Positions 8,663 to 17,801 of a stretch of DNA of 59,837 bases are shown here, piece by piece. Made by a program: the position numbers and the translations under genes. The DNA is from Gemmatimonadota bacterium. Lineage in GTDB: Bacteria > Gemmatimonadota > Gemmatimonadetes > Longimicrobiales > Gaopeijiaceae. A model generated the notes under the pieces. It ran no database searches. It worked only from the letters and a program-made list of their open reading frames with translations, and had not been told where the DNA came from. The DNA is taken from NCBI GenBank assembly GCA_012960225.1, contig DUBS01000055.1, positions 1 to 59,837 on the forward strand, written 5' to 3'. How positions within the stretch are numbered: the stretch's first letter is position 1; every line of letters starts with the position of its first letter.

Positions 8663-10317
8663 AAACGTTTCAGCCAGTCTTACTGGTATTATCAGTTCTG
8701 CTAGGACCTTGGGCCCCAGCTCATCTCAGTGCTCAGGTCTCATACGATAGGGTCTTAAGTGCCGAAAATGAACCAGAGAACTGGCTTACATATAACGGCA
8801 CGTATTCGAGTCAACGCTACAGTGGACTTCGCCAAATCACGCCCGCGAATGTGGATAACCTCGAGCTAAAATGGATGCTCCAAAATCAAGTGTTTGGGGC
8901 CTGGCAGTCTAACCCGATCGTTGTCGACGGGATTATGTATGTCACCGAGCGACCTAATGATGTCATGGCGGTGGATGCGGCCACTGGGAGGGTCTTCTGG
9001 CTTTATCGGCACACACCGTCTGAGGATGCGAGGATCTGCTGTGGTGCGAACAACCGTGGGGTGGCAGTGCTCGATGACAAGGTATTCATGGGCACATTGG
9101 ATGCCCACCTCATCGCGCTGGACGCAACGAATGGCCAGCCACTATGGAATGTCGAGGTAGGGGATGAAAATCTTGGCTACTCGATTACGATGGCACCGCT
9201 TGTCGTGAAGGACAAAGTAATTGTCGGTGTCGGCGGTGGAGAGTTCGGTATTCGCGGGTTCATTGTGGCGTATGATGCCGCCACTGGTGAAGAAGCTTGG
9301 CGTTTCTACACCATCCCTGGACCCGGCGAGCCCGGACACGATACGTGGAGTGGTGACGACTGGGAGCATGGCGGTGCACCGGTGTGGATCACTGGCTCGT
9401 ATGATCCAGAGCTTAATTTGACCTACTGGGGCGTAGGGAATCCTGGACCTGACTGGAATGCTGATCAGCGTCCTGGAGACAATTTGTACTCTGATGCAGT
9501 TGTTGCTCTCGATGCGGATACAGGTGAATTGAAGTGGTATTTCCAATTCACACCTAATGACGGTTATGACTACGATTCCGTTCAAGTCCCCATACTGGCG
9601 GACATGGACTGGAATGGGGTGCCATCTAAGCTGATGCTTTGGGCAAACCGCAATGGGTACTTCTATGTGCTTGATCGTGTGACTGGAGAGTTTCTTTCAG
9701 GCACGCCATTTGTGAAGGTGAACTGGTCGAGTGGACTCGACGAAAACGGAAGACCCATACCAACACCTCAGCCGCCGGGGTCACCGACTTGGCCCGGTAA
9801 TCAGGGTGGCACGAACTGGTATCCTCCTTCGTATAGCCCACGAACGGGACTGTTCTATGTATCCGCCTGGGAAGATTACGCCACGATTTATGAGAAAGAA
9901 GAGTCGCAATATCAGCCAGGACGGATGTTCCTTGGTGGCGGCTTCAGCGTGCTGACACCGGTACCGGGTGCTCCGACTATCGGTATTGGCCGAACCTCGC
10001 CAATCAATAACTGGACGGACGAAGTCGGGCACGGTGCTGTGATCGCACTCGATCCGCAAACGGGCAAGGAAAAGTGGAAGTTCGGGCAATTTGACGTCAG
10101 CGATAGCGGTATGCTGACAACAGCTTCAGACCTGTTATTCACAGGTGGCCGTGAGGGTTATTTCCACGCGCTCGATGCGCGAACTGGAGAATTATTGTGG
10201 AAAGCAAGCCTCGGAGCGCAGATCGTAATGGCACCGATCACGTTTATGATGAATGGTGAACAGTATGTGTCGGTGATCTCCGGTCACACACTGGTAACCT
10301 TTGGGCTGCGCGACTAA
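8659..10317 (+). CDS. Secreted PQQ-dependent (quinoprotein) dehydrogenase
   Basis: 552 residues: a signal peptide (to about residue 26), then an eight-bladed PQQ propeller with docking repeats such as VDAATGRVFW and LDARTGELLW. Landmarks of the methanol/ethanol dehydrogenase family are present: a vicinal disulfide C127-C128 (ICCGANNRG), metal ligands E195 (GGEFGIRG) and N261 (GNPGPDW), catalytic D304 (DGYDYDS) and R331 (NRNGYFY). D306, two residues after the catalytic Asp, is the residue that marks lanthanide-dependent forms. There is no haem site in this protein; the di-haem cytochrome encoded upstream probably takes the electrons. The substrate is probably a primary alcohol or aldehyde, but this is not determined. 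Confidence 0.92.
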   Translation: MKTFQPVLLVLSVLLGPWAPAHLSAQVSYDRVLSAENEPENWLTYNGTYSSQRYSGLRQITPANVDNLELKWMLQNQVFGAWQSNPIVVDGIMYVTERPNDVMAVDAATGRVFWLYRHTPSEDARICCGANNRGVAVLDDKVFMGTLDAHLIALDATNGQPLWNVEVGDENLGYSITMAPLVVKDKVIVGVGGGEFGIRGFIVAYDAATGEEAWRFYTIPGPGEPGHDTWSGDDWEHGGAPVWITGSYDPELNLTYWGVGNPGPDWNADQRPGDNLYSDAVVALDADTGELKWYFQFTPNDGYDYDSVQVPILADMDWNGVPSKLMLWANRNGYFYVLDRVTGEFLSGTPFVKVNWSSGLDENGRPIPTPQPPGSPTWPGNQGGTNWYPPSYSPRTGLFYVSAWEDYATIYEKEESQYQPGRMFLGGGFSVLTPVPGAPTIGIGRTSPINNWTDEVGHGAVIALDPQTGKEKWKFGQFDVSDSGMLTTASDLLFTGGREGYFHALDARTGELLWKASLGAQIVMAPITFMMNGEQYVSVISGHTLVTFGLRD

Positions 10318-10357
10318 TGAGCGTTTGCCATGGAGCTCCACTTTCTAAGGAGGCAAT

Positions 10358-11512
10358 GTGAAGATGACCCATAGAGATCAGCTGAAAAGCATTGGTGCAT
10401 CCCTCTTGGTCGTTGCACTAGTCGTTTACTCTGCCTGCGCAGGTGAAAACCAAGCTGCACAAGATCTGAGGTCTCAAGGGGCTATTACGAAAGGTGGGGA
10501 TGACAGGACGGGAGAATACGAGGCTGTAGAAAACTGGTGGAAACCAGCTCCAGATCATGAAGGGCCTTGGACTTGGGGAGAGGTATCAGGTGTAGCGGTG
10601 GATACTCCCGACCGAATCATCGTTGGGGTTTGGGGTGACCGGAATGCACAAGGTCAGGGGAGAGAAGGCGGGACGAATTACCTAGTGGTGGCGGATCGTA
10701 ACGGAAATATTGTGGAGCGATGGACCCAGTGGGATTCAATCCTGAACAAGCCACACCAGATTTATATCAGCCCTTATGATCCAGAACGCCACGTCTGGGT
10801 TGTTGAACGTGGCGGTGGCAGGGGGGTCAACATGCAGATCCTCAAATTTACGAATGACGGTAGTGAGTTGGTGATGAGGCTTGTCGATCCTGACCACCCG
10901 ACGACCCGGGCAGAGGCACGAGCAAACCCGAATCCCGGGCCCTTCACCTATGGGGACCCGGCTGTGCTGGCTTTTCTCCCGGACGGTAGCTTCTACCTCG
11001 GTGACGGTTACTGGAATTCGCGCATTATCAAGTACAATGCAGATGGGGAGTACGTGATGGAATGGGGGGAACTTGGGAGTGGCCCCGGACAGTTCGACCT
11101 AGTTCACGGGGTCGCTGTCGACCGCGATCGCCGCGTCTACGTTGGTGACCGTACGAACAACCGCATCCAGGTCTTTACGGAAAACGGTGAATTCATTGAA
11201 GAATGGCCAGATATTTCTGATCCGGTCGGTGTATTCATCGATGAAAACGATGGGGTTTGGGTCATCTCCGCTCGACTCAACCGGATACTCAAGTACAGTC
11301 TGGAAGGCGAACTCCAGTACTACTTGGGTGCTTACGGAGGGACGAGGGGTGGGTTTGCGGGTGGGTTGTCGCGTCCACACCAGCTTGACGTGGATCAGGA
11401 AGGCAATCTGTATATCGCCAGCTGGGACGGCGGATGGATGGACAAGTTTGTTCCGAAGCCAGACGCTGATCCAAACAAACTCATCGGCAGGTCACTCGTA
11501 CTCACGAACTAG
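10358..11512 (+). CDS. Exported PAL-like NHL propeller with complete active-site set
   Basis: 384 residues: a signal or lipoprotein-like N-terminus (YSAC at 24-27, atypical -3 residue) and a six-bladed NHL propeller. It keeps every catalytic landmark I can recall from peptidyl-alpha-hydroxyglycine alpha-amidating lyase: three zinc histidines H133 (KPHQI), H250 (LVHGV) and H341 (RPHQL), the catalytic Tyr Y218 (GDGYWNSRI) and Arg R265 (GDRTNNR). AAGGAGG precedes GTG 10358 by 4 bases; ATG 10364 is an alternative. It sits 40 bases after the PQQ gene. Predicted role: extracytoplasmic cleavage of a hydroxyglycine-type (carbinolamide) adduct, or a related zinc lyase reaction. The natural substrate is unknown. 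Confidence 0.8.
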   Translation: MKMTHRDQLKSIGASLLVVALVVYSACAGENQAAQDLRSQGAITKGGDDRTGEYEAVENWWKPAPDHEGPWTWGEVSGVAVDTPDRIIVGVWGDRNAQGQGREGGTNYLVVADRNGNIVERWTQWDSILNKPHQIYISPYDPERHVWVVERGGGRGVNMQILKFTNDGSELVMRLVDPDHPTTRAEARANPNPGPFTYGDPAVLAFLPDGSFYLGDGYWNSRIIKYNADGEYVMEWGELGSGPGQFDLVHGVAVDRDRRVYVGDRTNNRIQVFTENGEFIEEWPDISDPVGVFIDENDGVWVISARLNRILKYSLEGELQYYLGAYGGTRGGFAGGLSRPHQLDVDQEGNLYIASWDGGWMDKFVPKPDADPNKLIGRSLVLTN

Positions 11513-11597
11513 GGGAGCTGGCACGACCGTTCGGGTTGGCTCAGATTTTCAAGGTTTTCGTACAGGAATTGTGTTATCTCGTGACTTGAGGTGTTCG

Positions 11598-12761
11598 ATG
11601 ATTAGGACGCACCAGCTTCTTAAGACTTCCGGTTTCAACCTCCTTTTTCTGGTGTCATTCGTGTGCGCCTTGTCGGCACTTTCACCGGGAGTAGTCTGGG
11701 CACAGCGTGGTGCGTCAGGCCCACCCGAGCATGCTGACGTTGAGCCGGTGAACTATCTCCCCAACCCCTATGAGACAGTGCGGAATTGGGGGACACTCCC
11801 AGATGGCCGGAATTGGGGATCAGTAAGCGCGATCAATGTCGATATCGACGGAAGGCATATCTGGGCTGGAGATCGATGCGGGACCAACTCGTGTGCTGGC
11901 TCTGACGTGGACCCCATCGTCAAATTGGATCCGGATGGTAATGTCGTTCAGAGTTTCGGGGCAGGGCTGATTATCTGGCCTCACGGAATGGACGTAGACA
12001 GGGAAGGCAACGTCTGGGTTGTCGATGCTCGCGCTGCAAATGCGAGGGAATTGCAAAACTTCCCCAACTCAGCAGGTAAGGGGCACTCGGTCATCAAGTT
12101 CAGCCCGGAAGGTGAAGTGCTCCTCGTACTCGGCACTCCAGGTGAGGCCGGTGCCCCTCCCACACACTTCACTGACCCCAATGACGTTCTCGTTGCGCCG
12201 AACGGGGATATCTTTGTGGCAGAATCACATGGTGCTCAGTTTCTGGACGAGCCGGGACCGAATGCCATCGGTCGCATCTCCAAGTTTGCTCCTGACGGGA
12301 CACTGATCAAAACCTGGGGCTCCTGGGGCTACGGGCCTAGCGAGTTCAGGGCACCACACTCGTTGGCGATGGATTCGCAGGGGCGACTATTTGTGGCCGA
12401 CCGGGGTAATCGACGTATCCAGATCTTCGACCAAGAAGGCACCTACCTCGATACGTGGTATCAGTTCAGCCGAATCAGTGGGCTCTTCATCGATCAGGAC
12501 GACGTCCTATACGCAATCGACTCAGAATCAGATGACAACTACAATCCCGGTTGGAGAAAGGGGCTCAGAGTGGGTAGTGCTAGGACTGGAGAAGTGTGGT
12601 ACTTCGTCCCAGAGCATGTCTCAGAGCGCGCATCGGGGATGGGGGGATTTGGATCGATGGGTGAAGGGGTCACCGTGGATGCTGAGGGTAACGTCTACGG
12701 TGGTGAGGTGGGTCCCGTCCAGGGGCTCACAAAGTTTATTCCGCGACTGATCAGCAGGTGA
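11598..12761 (+). CDS. Secreted NHL propeller, degenerate PAL-like
   Basis: 387 residues with a Sec signal ending near VVWAQ (about residue 36), then NHL blades. It retains H129 (WPHGM), H254 (APHSL) and R269 (ADRGNRR) of the PAL pattern. The Tyr position is His (ESHGAQ) and the third zinc His position is Glu (MGEGV, E356), so it is unlikely to be a standard amidating lyase. ATG 11598 has GAGGTG upstream and a clean signal peptide. The same frame is open back to 11142, but that part lies inside the previous gene. The 3' end overlaps the convergent hydrolase gene by 11 bases. It looks like a diverged paralogue of the two other NHL proteins of this operon. Confidence 0.8.
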   Translation: MIRTHQLLKTSGFNLLFLVSFVCALSALSPGVVWAQRGASGPPEHADVEPVNYLPNPYETVRNWGTLPDGRNWGSVSAINVDIDGRHIWAGDRCGTNSCAGSDVDPIVKLDPDGNVVQSFGAGLIIWPHGMDVDREGNVWVVDARAANARELQNFPNSAGKGHSVIKFSPEGEVLLVLGTPGEAGAPPTHFTDPNDVLVAPNGDIFVAESHGAQFLDEPGPNAIGRISKFAPDGTLIKTWGSWGYGPSEFRAPHSLAMDSQGRLFVADRGNRRIQIFDQEGTYLDTWYQFSRISGLFIDQDDVLYAIDSESDDNYNPGWRKGLRVGSARTGEVWYFVPEHVSERASGMGGFGSMGEGVTVDAEGNVYGGEVGPVQGLTKFIPRLISR

Positions 12762-14109
12762 GGTAGCGCTGGCCGTAGTGATCATGGAAGACGCCGGAAC
12801 AGCTCTGTCGTCTCCGTGGAATTTCCTTGTAGCCACGGATCTTCTGTTGGCCAGCGTAAAGGCTCTCTGTAATCGCCTGCATCGCCATGTTCGCGATATC
12901 CTGACGGATGTTGAAATGGCGATAAGAGGTGATTTGTACCATGAGAATAGTGATTAGCTCCTCGGTTGGATCAATCCAAAAGACAGTACCCCAGGCGCCA
13001 CCCCACCCGAAGGTCCCCGGTGTTACGGCTTGCCGAGCTTTCGCCGGATCAGTCACCATGCTGAACCCCAGGCCAAAACCGTATCCATCAGAGCCTTTGA
13101 TGTAGATGGGGAAGTCACCTGTATGGTTGGTGATCATAAGGTTGACCGTAGACGGGCTGAGCAGACGAACTCCGTTGAGTTCTCCACCATTCAAGATCAT
13201 TTGGGAGAAGCGGAAATAATCCGGTGCCGTTGAGGAAAGCCCAGCCGTACCGCCAAAGTAAGATGTGGGTTCTCTAGTCTCCGGCGCGCGCCGCAATTCA
13301 ATCGTGTTCCCTGGGCCTGTCGGGCTATATGCAGCGGCCACTCGGTCTACCTTGGAAGCGGGCACGTTATAGTGCGTATCAGCCATCCCGAGTGGGTCGA
13401 AAATCCGTTCCTGTAGAAACTTATCAAGACGTTGCCCCGAAATCCGCTCTACCAGGATTGCCACATAATCAGTAGAACTACCATAGCGCCACTCATCTCC
13501 CGGATGGAAAGCCAGTGGTAGTGGTGCCCGGGCAACTATGGTCTCCTCTAGTGTCGCTTTGCGCGCTGATTGTGCTTGTTCTTCCGGTGTCAGCAAATTA
13601 CGAGCAGGATCTACACCTGCGGTGTGACTCAACACATGACGGAATGTGATGGGCCTGTCTGCAGGTACCTGTTGGACCCCTTCGTCGGTCTCAACGAGTA
13701 CCGTCTTCTCAGAGAATTCCGGTAGGTACTTTGAAATCGGGTCGTCTAGGAGGAAGTAGCCCTCCTCAAAGAGCATCATGAGCGCAGTACTCACGATAGG
13801 CTTGGTCATCGACATGATTACAAAGATGGCATCGTCCGTCATCGGCGCGTTCCCCTCTATGTAACGATCACCCTGAGCTTTCAGGTGGACGACCTTCCCT
13901 TGTCTTGCTACAAGACTCACGCTGCCAGCCAGCATATTCGCGTCGATATAGCGTTGCATGACTGCATCCAAAGACTCAAGTCGTTCGGACGACATGCCAA
14001 CGCTCTCTGGGTTAGCACGAGGCAGTCGCTGTGCCGCCGTAGAGAGTGGGAACACCAGTGCTGCCTGCACGGCCAACGCGATGGCCGTCGCGCATCTCTG
14101 TTTCTGCAT
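12751..14109 (-). CDS. Secreted serine hydrolase of the class C beta-lactamase fold
   Basis: About 452 residues: a signal peptide (to about residue 27) and a beta-lactamase/esterase EstB-like domain. The SxxK motif is S100-M-T-K103 (VIMSMTKP). The second motif is probably WRYGSSTDY, with Tyr as general base. FGWGGAWGT stands where the KTG motif is expected, as in esterase-type members. It is more likely an esterase or D-aminopeptidase-like enzyme than a drug-resistance lactamase. The start chosen is ATG 14109; an earlier in-frame start adds 29 non-signal residues. The last 20 or so residues are basic and do not look family-conserved, which fits drift in the 11-base overlap with the convergent gene. 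Confidence 0.85.
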   Translation of the reverse strand: MQKQRCATAIALAVQAALVFPLSTAAQRLPRANPESVGMSSERLESLDAVMQRYIDANMLAGSVSLVARQGKVVHLKAQGDRYIEGNAPMTDDAIFVIMSMTKPIVSTALMMLFEEGYFLLDDPISKYLPEFSEKTVLVETDEGVQQVPADRPITFRHVLSHTAGVDPARNLLTPEEQAQSARKATLEETIVARAPLPLAFHPGDEWRYGSSTDYVAILVERISGQRLDKFLQERIFDPLGMADTHYNVPASKVDRVAAAYSPTGPGNTIELRRAPETREPTSYFGGTAGLSSTAPDYFRFSQMILNGGELNGVRLLSPSTVNLMITNHTGDFPIYIKGSDGYGFGLGFSMVTDPAKARQAVTPGTFGWGGAWGTVFWIDPTEELITILMVQITSYRHFNIRQDIANMAMQAITESLYAGQQKIRGYKEIPRRRQSCSGVFHDHYGQRYLTC

Positions 14110-14201
14110 TCTTGGACCTTTTCCGCTCGGAATGAACCGGAAGCGTTCATTCAGGGTGGAACCACTTCCGGTAAAATTTGATGTCATGGATATCAACGCA
14201 A

Positions 14202-14978
14202 TTAGTGCACTCCTAAGCCTCCGTCGATGACAATTGATTGACCGTTGATGCCTTCAGCGTCAGTGGAGCACAGCATCAGTGCGACGTGCGCCACTTCTTC
14301 GGGGCGAATCAAACGCTGTTGTGGGTTTGTCGCGAGTATGCTTTGCAGGGCTTCCTCGTAAGAGAGCCCTGTCTTACCTACAATGCGGGTAACTGCATAG
14401 TCAGCCATGGCCGTGTCGACGTAGCCCGGACAGATCGCATTAGCAGTGACCCCCTGATCTGCCACCTCTGCAGCTAATGCCCGGGTAAACCCGACTTGCG
14501 CGTGCTTCGAAGCACTATATGCGGCCATGTATGGTCCGCCCTGTAATCCAGCGACGGATGCCACATTGATCACGCGTCCCCAGCCTCGCTCGATCATGCC
14601 TCCCAGGAAAGCTCTGGTGCAGAGGAACGTCCCGGTGGCGTTAACCGAAAGGATTCTATCCCACTCTTCGAGGGTGAGCCCTTTGACTGGGTTGGAACGA
14701 GCGATACCTGCGTTGTTCACCACGATGTCGATGTCACCGATCCTTCTTGAGACCTCTTGGGCCATCGATTCAACGCTGGCTTCGTCGGCTACGTCGCAGG
14801 GGATTGCGTGAGCCTCGTATCCCTCGGATCGTAAGCTCTTCGCCACGCTCTCGATCTCGTCTACTGATCTGGCACTGACTACCACGCTCGCCCCGTTTTC
14901 AGCTAGAATCCGAGCGATGGCACTCCCGATACCGCGTCCGCCGCCTGTGATCACAGCTGCACGTCCCTGAAGGTCCAT
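14202..14978 (-). CDS. SDR-family 3-hydroxyacyl/3-hydroxybutyrate dehydrogenase-like oxidoreductase
   Basis: 258 residues, a classical short-chain dehydrogenase: cofactor motif TGGGRGIG near residue 12, NNAG, and a Ser-Tyr-Lys active site (ASVAGLQGG, then YSASK). The fingerprint is close to 3-hydroxybutyrate dehydrogenases and 3-oxoacyl reductases (CPGYVDTAM, GQSIVIDGG). CAGGAG lies 7 bases before ATG 14978. It follows the thiolase by 16 bases and is last in the minus-strand beta-oxidation operon. It probably oxidises or reduces a 3-hydroxyacyl intermediate of that pathway; substrate chain length cannot be read from the sequence. Confidence 0.88.
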   Translation of the reverse strand: MDLQGRAAVITGGGRGIGSAIARILAENGASVVVSARSVDEIESVAKSLRSEGYEAHAIPCDVADEASVESMAQEVSRRIGDIDIVVNNAGIARSNPVKGLTLEEWDRILSVNATGTFLCTRAFLGGMIERGWGRVINVASVAGLQGGPYMAAYSASKHAQVGFTRALAAEVADQGVTANAICPGYVDTAMADYAVTRIVGKTGLSYEEALQSILATNPQQRLIRPEEVAHVALMLCSTDAEGINGQSIVIDGGLGVH

Positions 14979-14994
14979 TGTTGCTCCTGCGCTG

Positions 14995-16176
14995 TCAGAC
15001 GACTTCAAAGAGGCCTGCGACACCCATCCCGCCGCCGACACACATTGTCACAACAACATGGCGGGCTCCCCGGCGTCGTCCCTCGATCAATGCGTGCCCT
15101 GTCAACCGAGCACCCGTCATTCCAAACGGATGGCCGATTGAGATCGAACCTCCGTTGACGTTCAAGCGCTCGGACGGGATTCCGAGCTGGTCTCTGCAGT
15201 ACACGACCTGGACAGCGAAAGCTTCGTTCAATTCCCAGAGGTCTATATCATCCATCTTCATACCAGTGCGTTCGAGCAATCGCGGTACTGCTAAGACCGG
15301 ACCGATCCCCATCTCGTCAGGTTCGCATCCTGCGACGGCTAGACCACGGAAGATCCCCAGCGGCTCTAGCCCGCGGCGCTCAGCCTCGCGCGCTTCTACG
15401 ACAACACATGCTGATGCGCCATCAGACAACTGGGAGGCGTTACCTGCAGTGACCGTCTTATCCTCACCCATCACCGGGTGGAGCCCTGCCAAGCCTGCTG
15501 CCGTTGTGTTCGGTCGGTTGCCCTCGTCTTTGGTTAGGGTGACCTGCTCTTCATGGGTCGCACCAGTCTCCTTGTCAGTGACCAGCTTAGTTGTCGTTAA
15601 TGGCACGATCTCTTCGTCAAAATAGCCCTGCGTCTGAGCAGTTGCTGTGCGCTGCTGACTCGTAAGCGCGTACTCGTCCTGGCTCTCACGGTCGACCCCG
15701 TATCTTTTAGCGACCACCTCCGCGGTGTCGAGCATGCTCATCCATAGATCTGGCTTGTGTTCTGTTAACCAGTCCTCATTCCAGTGCAGTTGGTTCAGAT
15801 TATTCTGAACCAGGCTGATTGATTCGACACCTCCAGCGGCTGCAATTGGAACACCATCCAGGACAACGCGGTTAGCGGCAATCGCGATCGCTTGAAGCCC
15901 AGAGCTACAGAAGCGGTTCACGGTACTGCCTGCCGTGCTCACGGGTAGCCCGGCCCGGATCGCCGAGAGGCGGGCTATATTCTTGCCTGTGGCACCTTCT
16001 GGTAGCCCACACCCAATGATGACATCTTCGATTTCATCTGCGTCTACACCGGCTCGTCTCACTGCGTGCTTGATTGCGTGACCAGTAAGTGTCGCGCCGT
16101 GGGTTTGGTTGAATGCTCCACGAAACGCTTTACCTATCGGGGTTCGTGCGGTCGAAACGATAGCAGCTTCTCTCAT
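14995..16176 (-). CDS. Acetyl-CoA acyltransferase (thiolase)
   Basis: 393 residues, full thiolase length. The nucleophilic Cys is C90 (VNRFCSSG). The active-site His lies in [11 protein letters not shown], the second Cys in MCVGGGMG, and NEAFAVQ is present. The loop [14 protein letters not shown] differs from the commoner GGAIALGHPxGASG; members with this variant are usually annotated as acetyl-CoA C-acyltransferases acting in degradation. It is 5 bases downstream of the CoA ligase and in the same operon as a FadJ-like protein, so it should carry out the last, thiolytic step of beta-oxidation. Confidence 0.93.
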   Translation of the reverse strand: MREAAIVSTARTPIGKAFRGAFNQTHGATLTGHAIKHAVRRAGVDADEIEDVIIGCGLPEGATGKNIARLSAIRAGLPVSTAGSTVNRFCSSGLQAIAIAANRVVLDGVPIAAAGGVESISLVQNNLNQLHWNEDWLTEHKPDLWMSMLDTAEVVAKRYGVDRESQDEYALTSQQRTATAQTQGYFDEEIVPLTTTKLVTDKETGATHEEQVTLTKDEGNRPNTTAAGLAGLHPVMGEDKTVTAGNASQLSDGASACVVVEAREAERRGLEPLGIFRGLAVAGCEPDEMGIGPVLAVPRLLERTGMKMDDIDLWELNEAFAVQVVYCRDQLGIPSERLNVNGGSISIGHPFGMTGARLTGHALIEGRRRGARHVVVTMCVGGGMGVAGLFEVV

Positions 16177-16181
16177 GTGCT

Positions 16182-17801
16182 CTATTCCTCGACTGCTTGA
16201 TTGTCAGGTGGATTGGTTTTTCCAACGGCTGCTTCTTCACGCTCGATCAATATGCGTCGCAGGATCTTTCCTGCTGCCGACTTGGGTATCTCGTCCAAGA
16301 ATTCGACTCTGCGAATCTTCTTATGTGGTGCGACATTGTTTGCAACGAAGCTCATGACCTCTTCAGGTGATAGTGTTGCATCTCCGACTACAAATGCCTT
16401 CGGCACCTCTCCTGCCTCCTCGTCGGGACTTCTCACTACGGCCACGTCACGGATCTTAGGGTGGGTGAGAAGTAGTGCCTCTAACTCCGCTGGTGCGACC
16501 TGAAAGCCTTTGAATTTAATGAGTTCCTTCACCCGATCCACAATGCGGCAATATCCGTTTGCATCGGTTATGCCTATATCTCCAGTGTGTAGCCACCCAT
16601 CTTCATCAATTGTGGCCATTGTTGCTTCAGGACGATTGAGATAGCCGGCCATCACTTGGGGGCCTCGGATCCAGATTTCTCCTTGCTCTTCCGGACCCAA
16701 CTCTTCACCAGTACCTACGTCTACGATCTTGACCTCAGTATTTGGCAGGCATGGGCCAATCAAGTGGTGCGGAGTTTGTCCACGCCTCTGGTTTGGAGCC
16801 TGATGTGTCACCGGACTCGTTTCAGTCAATCCGTAACCCTGAGCAACTACACACCCAAGTCGGTCCTCTACAGCCTGTGCGAGATCCTTTCCGAGTGGCG
16901 CGGCTCCGGAAACGATTCCCTGAAGGCTCGAGAGATCATATGCATCAACCAGGGGATGCTTAGCCAGCGCAAGTAGGATCGGTGGTACAAGGTGCGCGAA
17001 CGTTACTCTCTGATCCTGAATGACTCCAAGGAATTCCTCTAGGTCAAACCGTCCTAGCACGACGATTGCCGCACCACAAGAAAGGGCATAGTTCATGATC
17101 ACGAGCAGACCGTAGATGTGAAAAAAAGGTAGGACTGCGATCAGTTTGTCTTCTTCTGTAATTGGTCGACACTGTGACTTTAGGCCACCAAGTTGAGCCA
17201 TATTTGCCACTAGATTCCGATGCGTCAGCATTACACCCTTTGAGCCACCAGTCGTGCCACTAGAGTACGGGAGGGCTACAAGATCTGTCGCCGAGTTGAT
17301 AGCAGGCCCTATCTCTAGTTCGGGTGCCTCCAAAAGCGCTGAGAACGGTGTGGCACCGGGTGCGTTATCAAAGGTGAAGATCTCCTGGATATTGCCTGCC
17401 TCTGCAGCAGCTTGTTGCGCATTTTTCAGAAACATGCTGGTCGTAACCAGAAACCGTGCTTGTGAGTCTTTCAGCTGGCTTGCGAGTTCCTTGGGGGTAT
17501 ACTGCGGATTCACGGTCGTAACGACTCCGCCTGCGTAGGCTGCTCCGTGGAATGCTATCGGGTACGCGATGCAGTTGGGGCTGTAAATGGCAAGTACATC
17601 ACCCTTCTCAAAGCCGCGGGATGCCAGCCCTGATGCTGCTTTGCGGATGCTACTTGAGAGTTCCCCATAGCTTATCGTTGCACCGCTGGATCCATCGATA
17701 AGAGCAGTTTTCTCTGAGAACTCTGCCGCTCTCTGGAGAGCGAAGTTTGTGACTGAAGAATCTGGAATCGTGACATCAGGGTAGGGGCTTTGAAAGATCA
17801 T
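16182..17801 (-). CDS. Acyl-CoA synthetase, 4-coumarate:CoA ligase type
   Basis: 539 residues, ANL superfamily. Motifs in order: the P-loop-like [33 protein letters not shown] (4CL box II-like), GWLHTGDIG, the hinge [16 protein letters not shown], and the C-terminal catalytic Lys in [11 protein letters not shown]. It activates a carboxylic acid through an acyl-adenylate to the CoA thioester. ATG 17801 overlaps the upstream FadJ-like stop by 4 bases (ATGA), which fixes the start; an earlier start would lie in the upstream gene. Candidate substrates are phenylpropanoids or medium-chain acids. The divergent Liv-type importer may bring the substrate in. Confidence 0.92.
   Translation of the reverse strand: MIFQSPYPDVTIPDSSVTNFALQRAAEFSEKTALIDGSSGATISYGELSSSIRKAASGLASRGFEKGDVLAIYSPNCIAYPIAFHGAAYAGGVVTTVNPQYTPKELASQLKDSQARFLVTTSMFLKNAQQAAAEAGNIQEIFTFDNAPGATPFSALLEAPELEIGPAINSATDLVALPYSSGTTGGSKGVMLTHRNLVANMAQLGGLKSQCRPITEEDKLIAVLPFFHIYGLLVIMNYALSCGAAIVVLGRFDLEEFLGVIQDQRVTFAHLVPPILLALAKHPLVDAYDLSSLQGIVSGAAPLGKDLAQAVEDRLGCVVAQGYGLTETSPVTHQAPNQRRGQTPHHLIGPCLPNTEVKIVDVGTGEELGPEEQGEIWIRGPQVMAGYLNRPEATMATIDEDGWLHTGDIGITDANGYCRIVDRVKELIKFKGFQVAPAELEALLLTHPKIRDVAVVRSPDEEAGEVPKAFVVGDATLSPEEVMSFVANNVAPHKKIRRVEFLDEIPKSAAGKILRRILIEREEAAVGKTNPPDNQAVEE

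Noticed and set aside
11142..11597. Upstream extension of the third NHL gene
   Set aside because: It lies inside the previous gene in another frame; ATG 11598 has a ribosome binding site and a clean signal peptide.
12751..14109. Antibiotic-resistance beta-lactamase
   Set aside because: SxxK is present, but the other motifs match esterase-type members and there is no resistance context.
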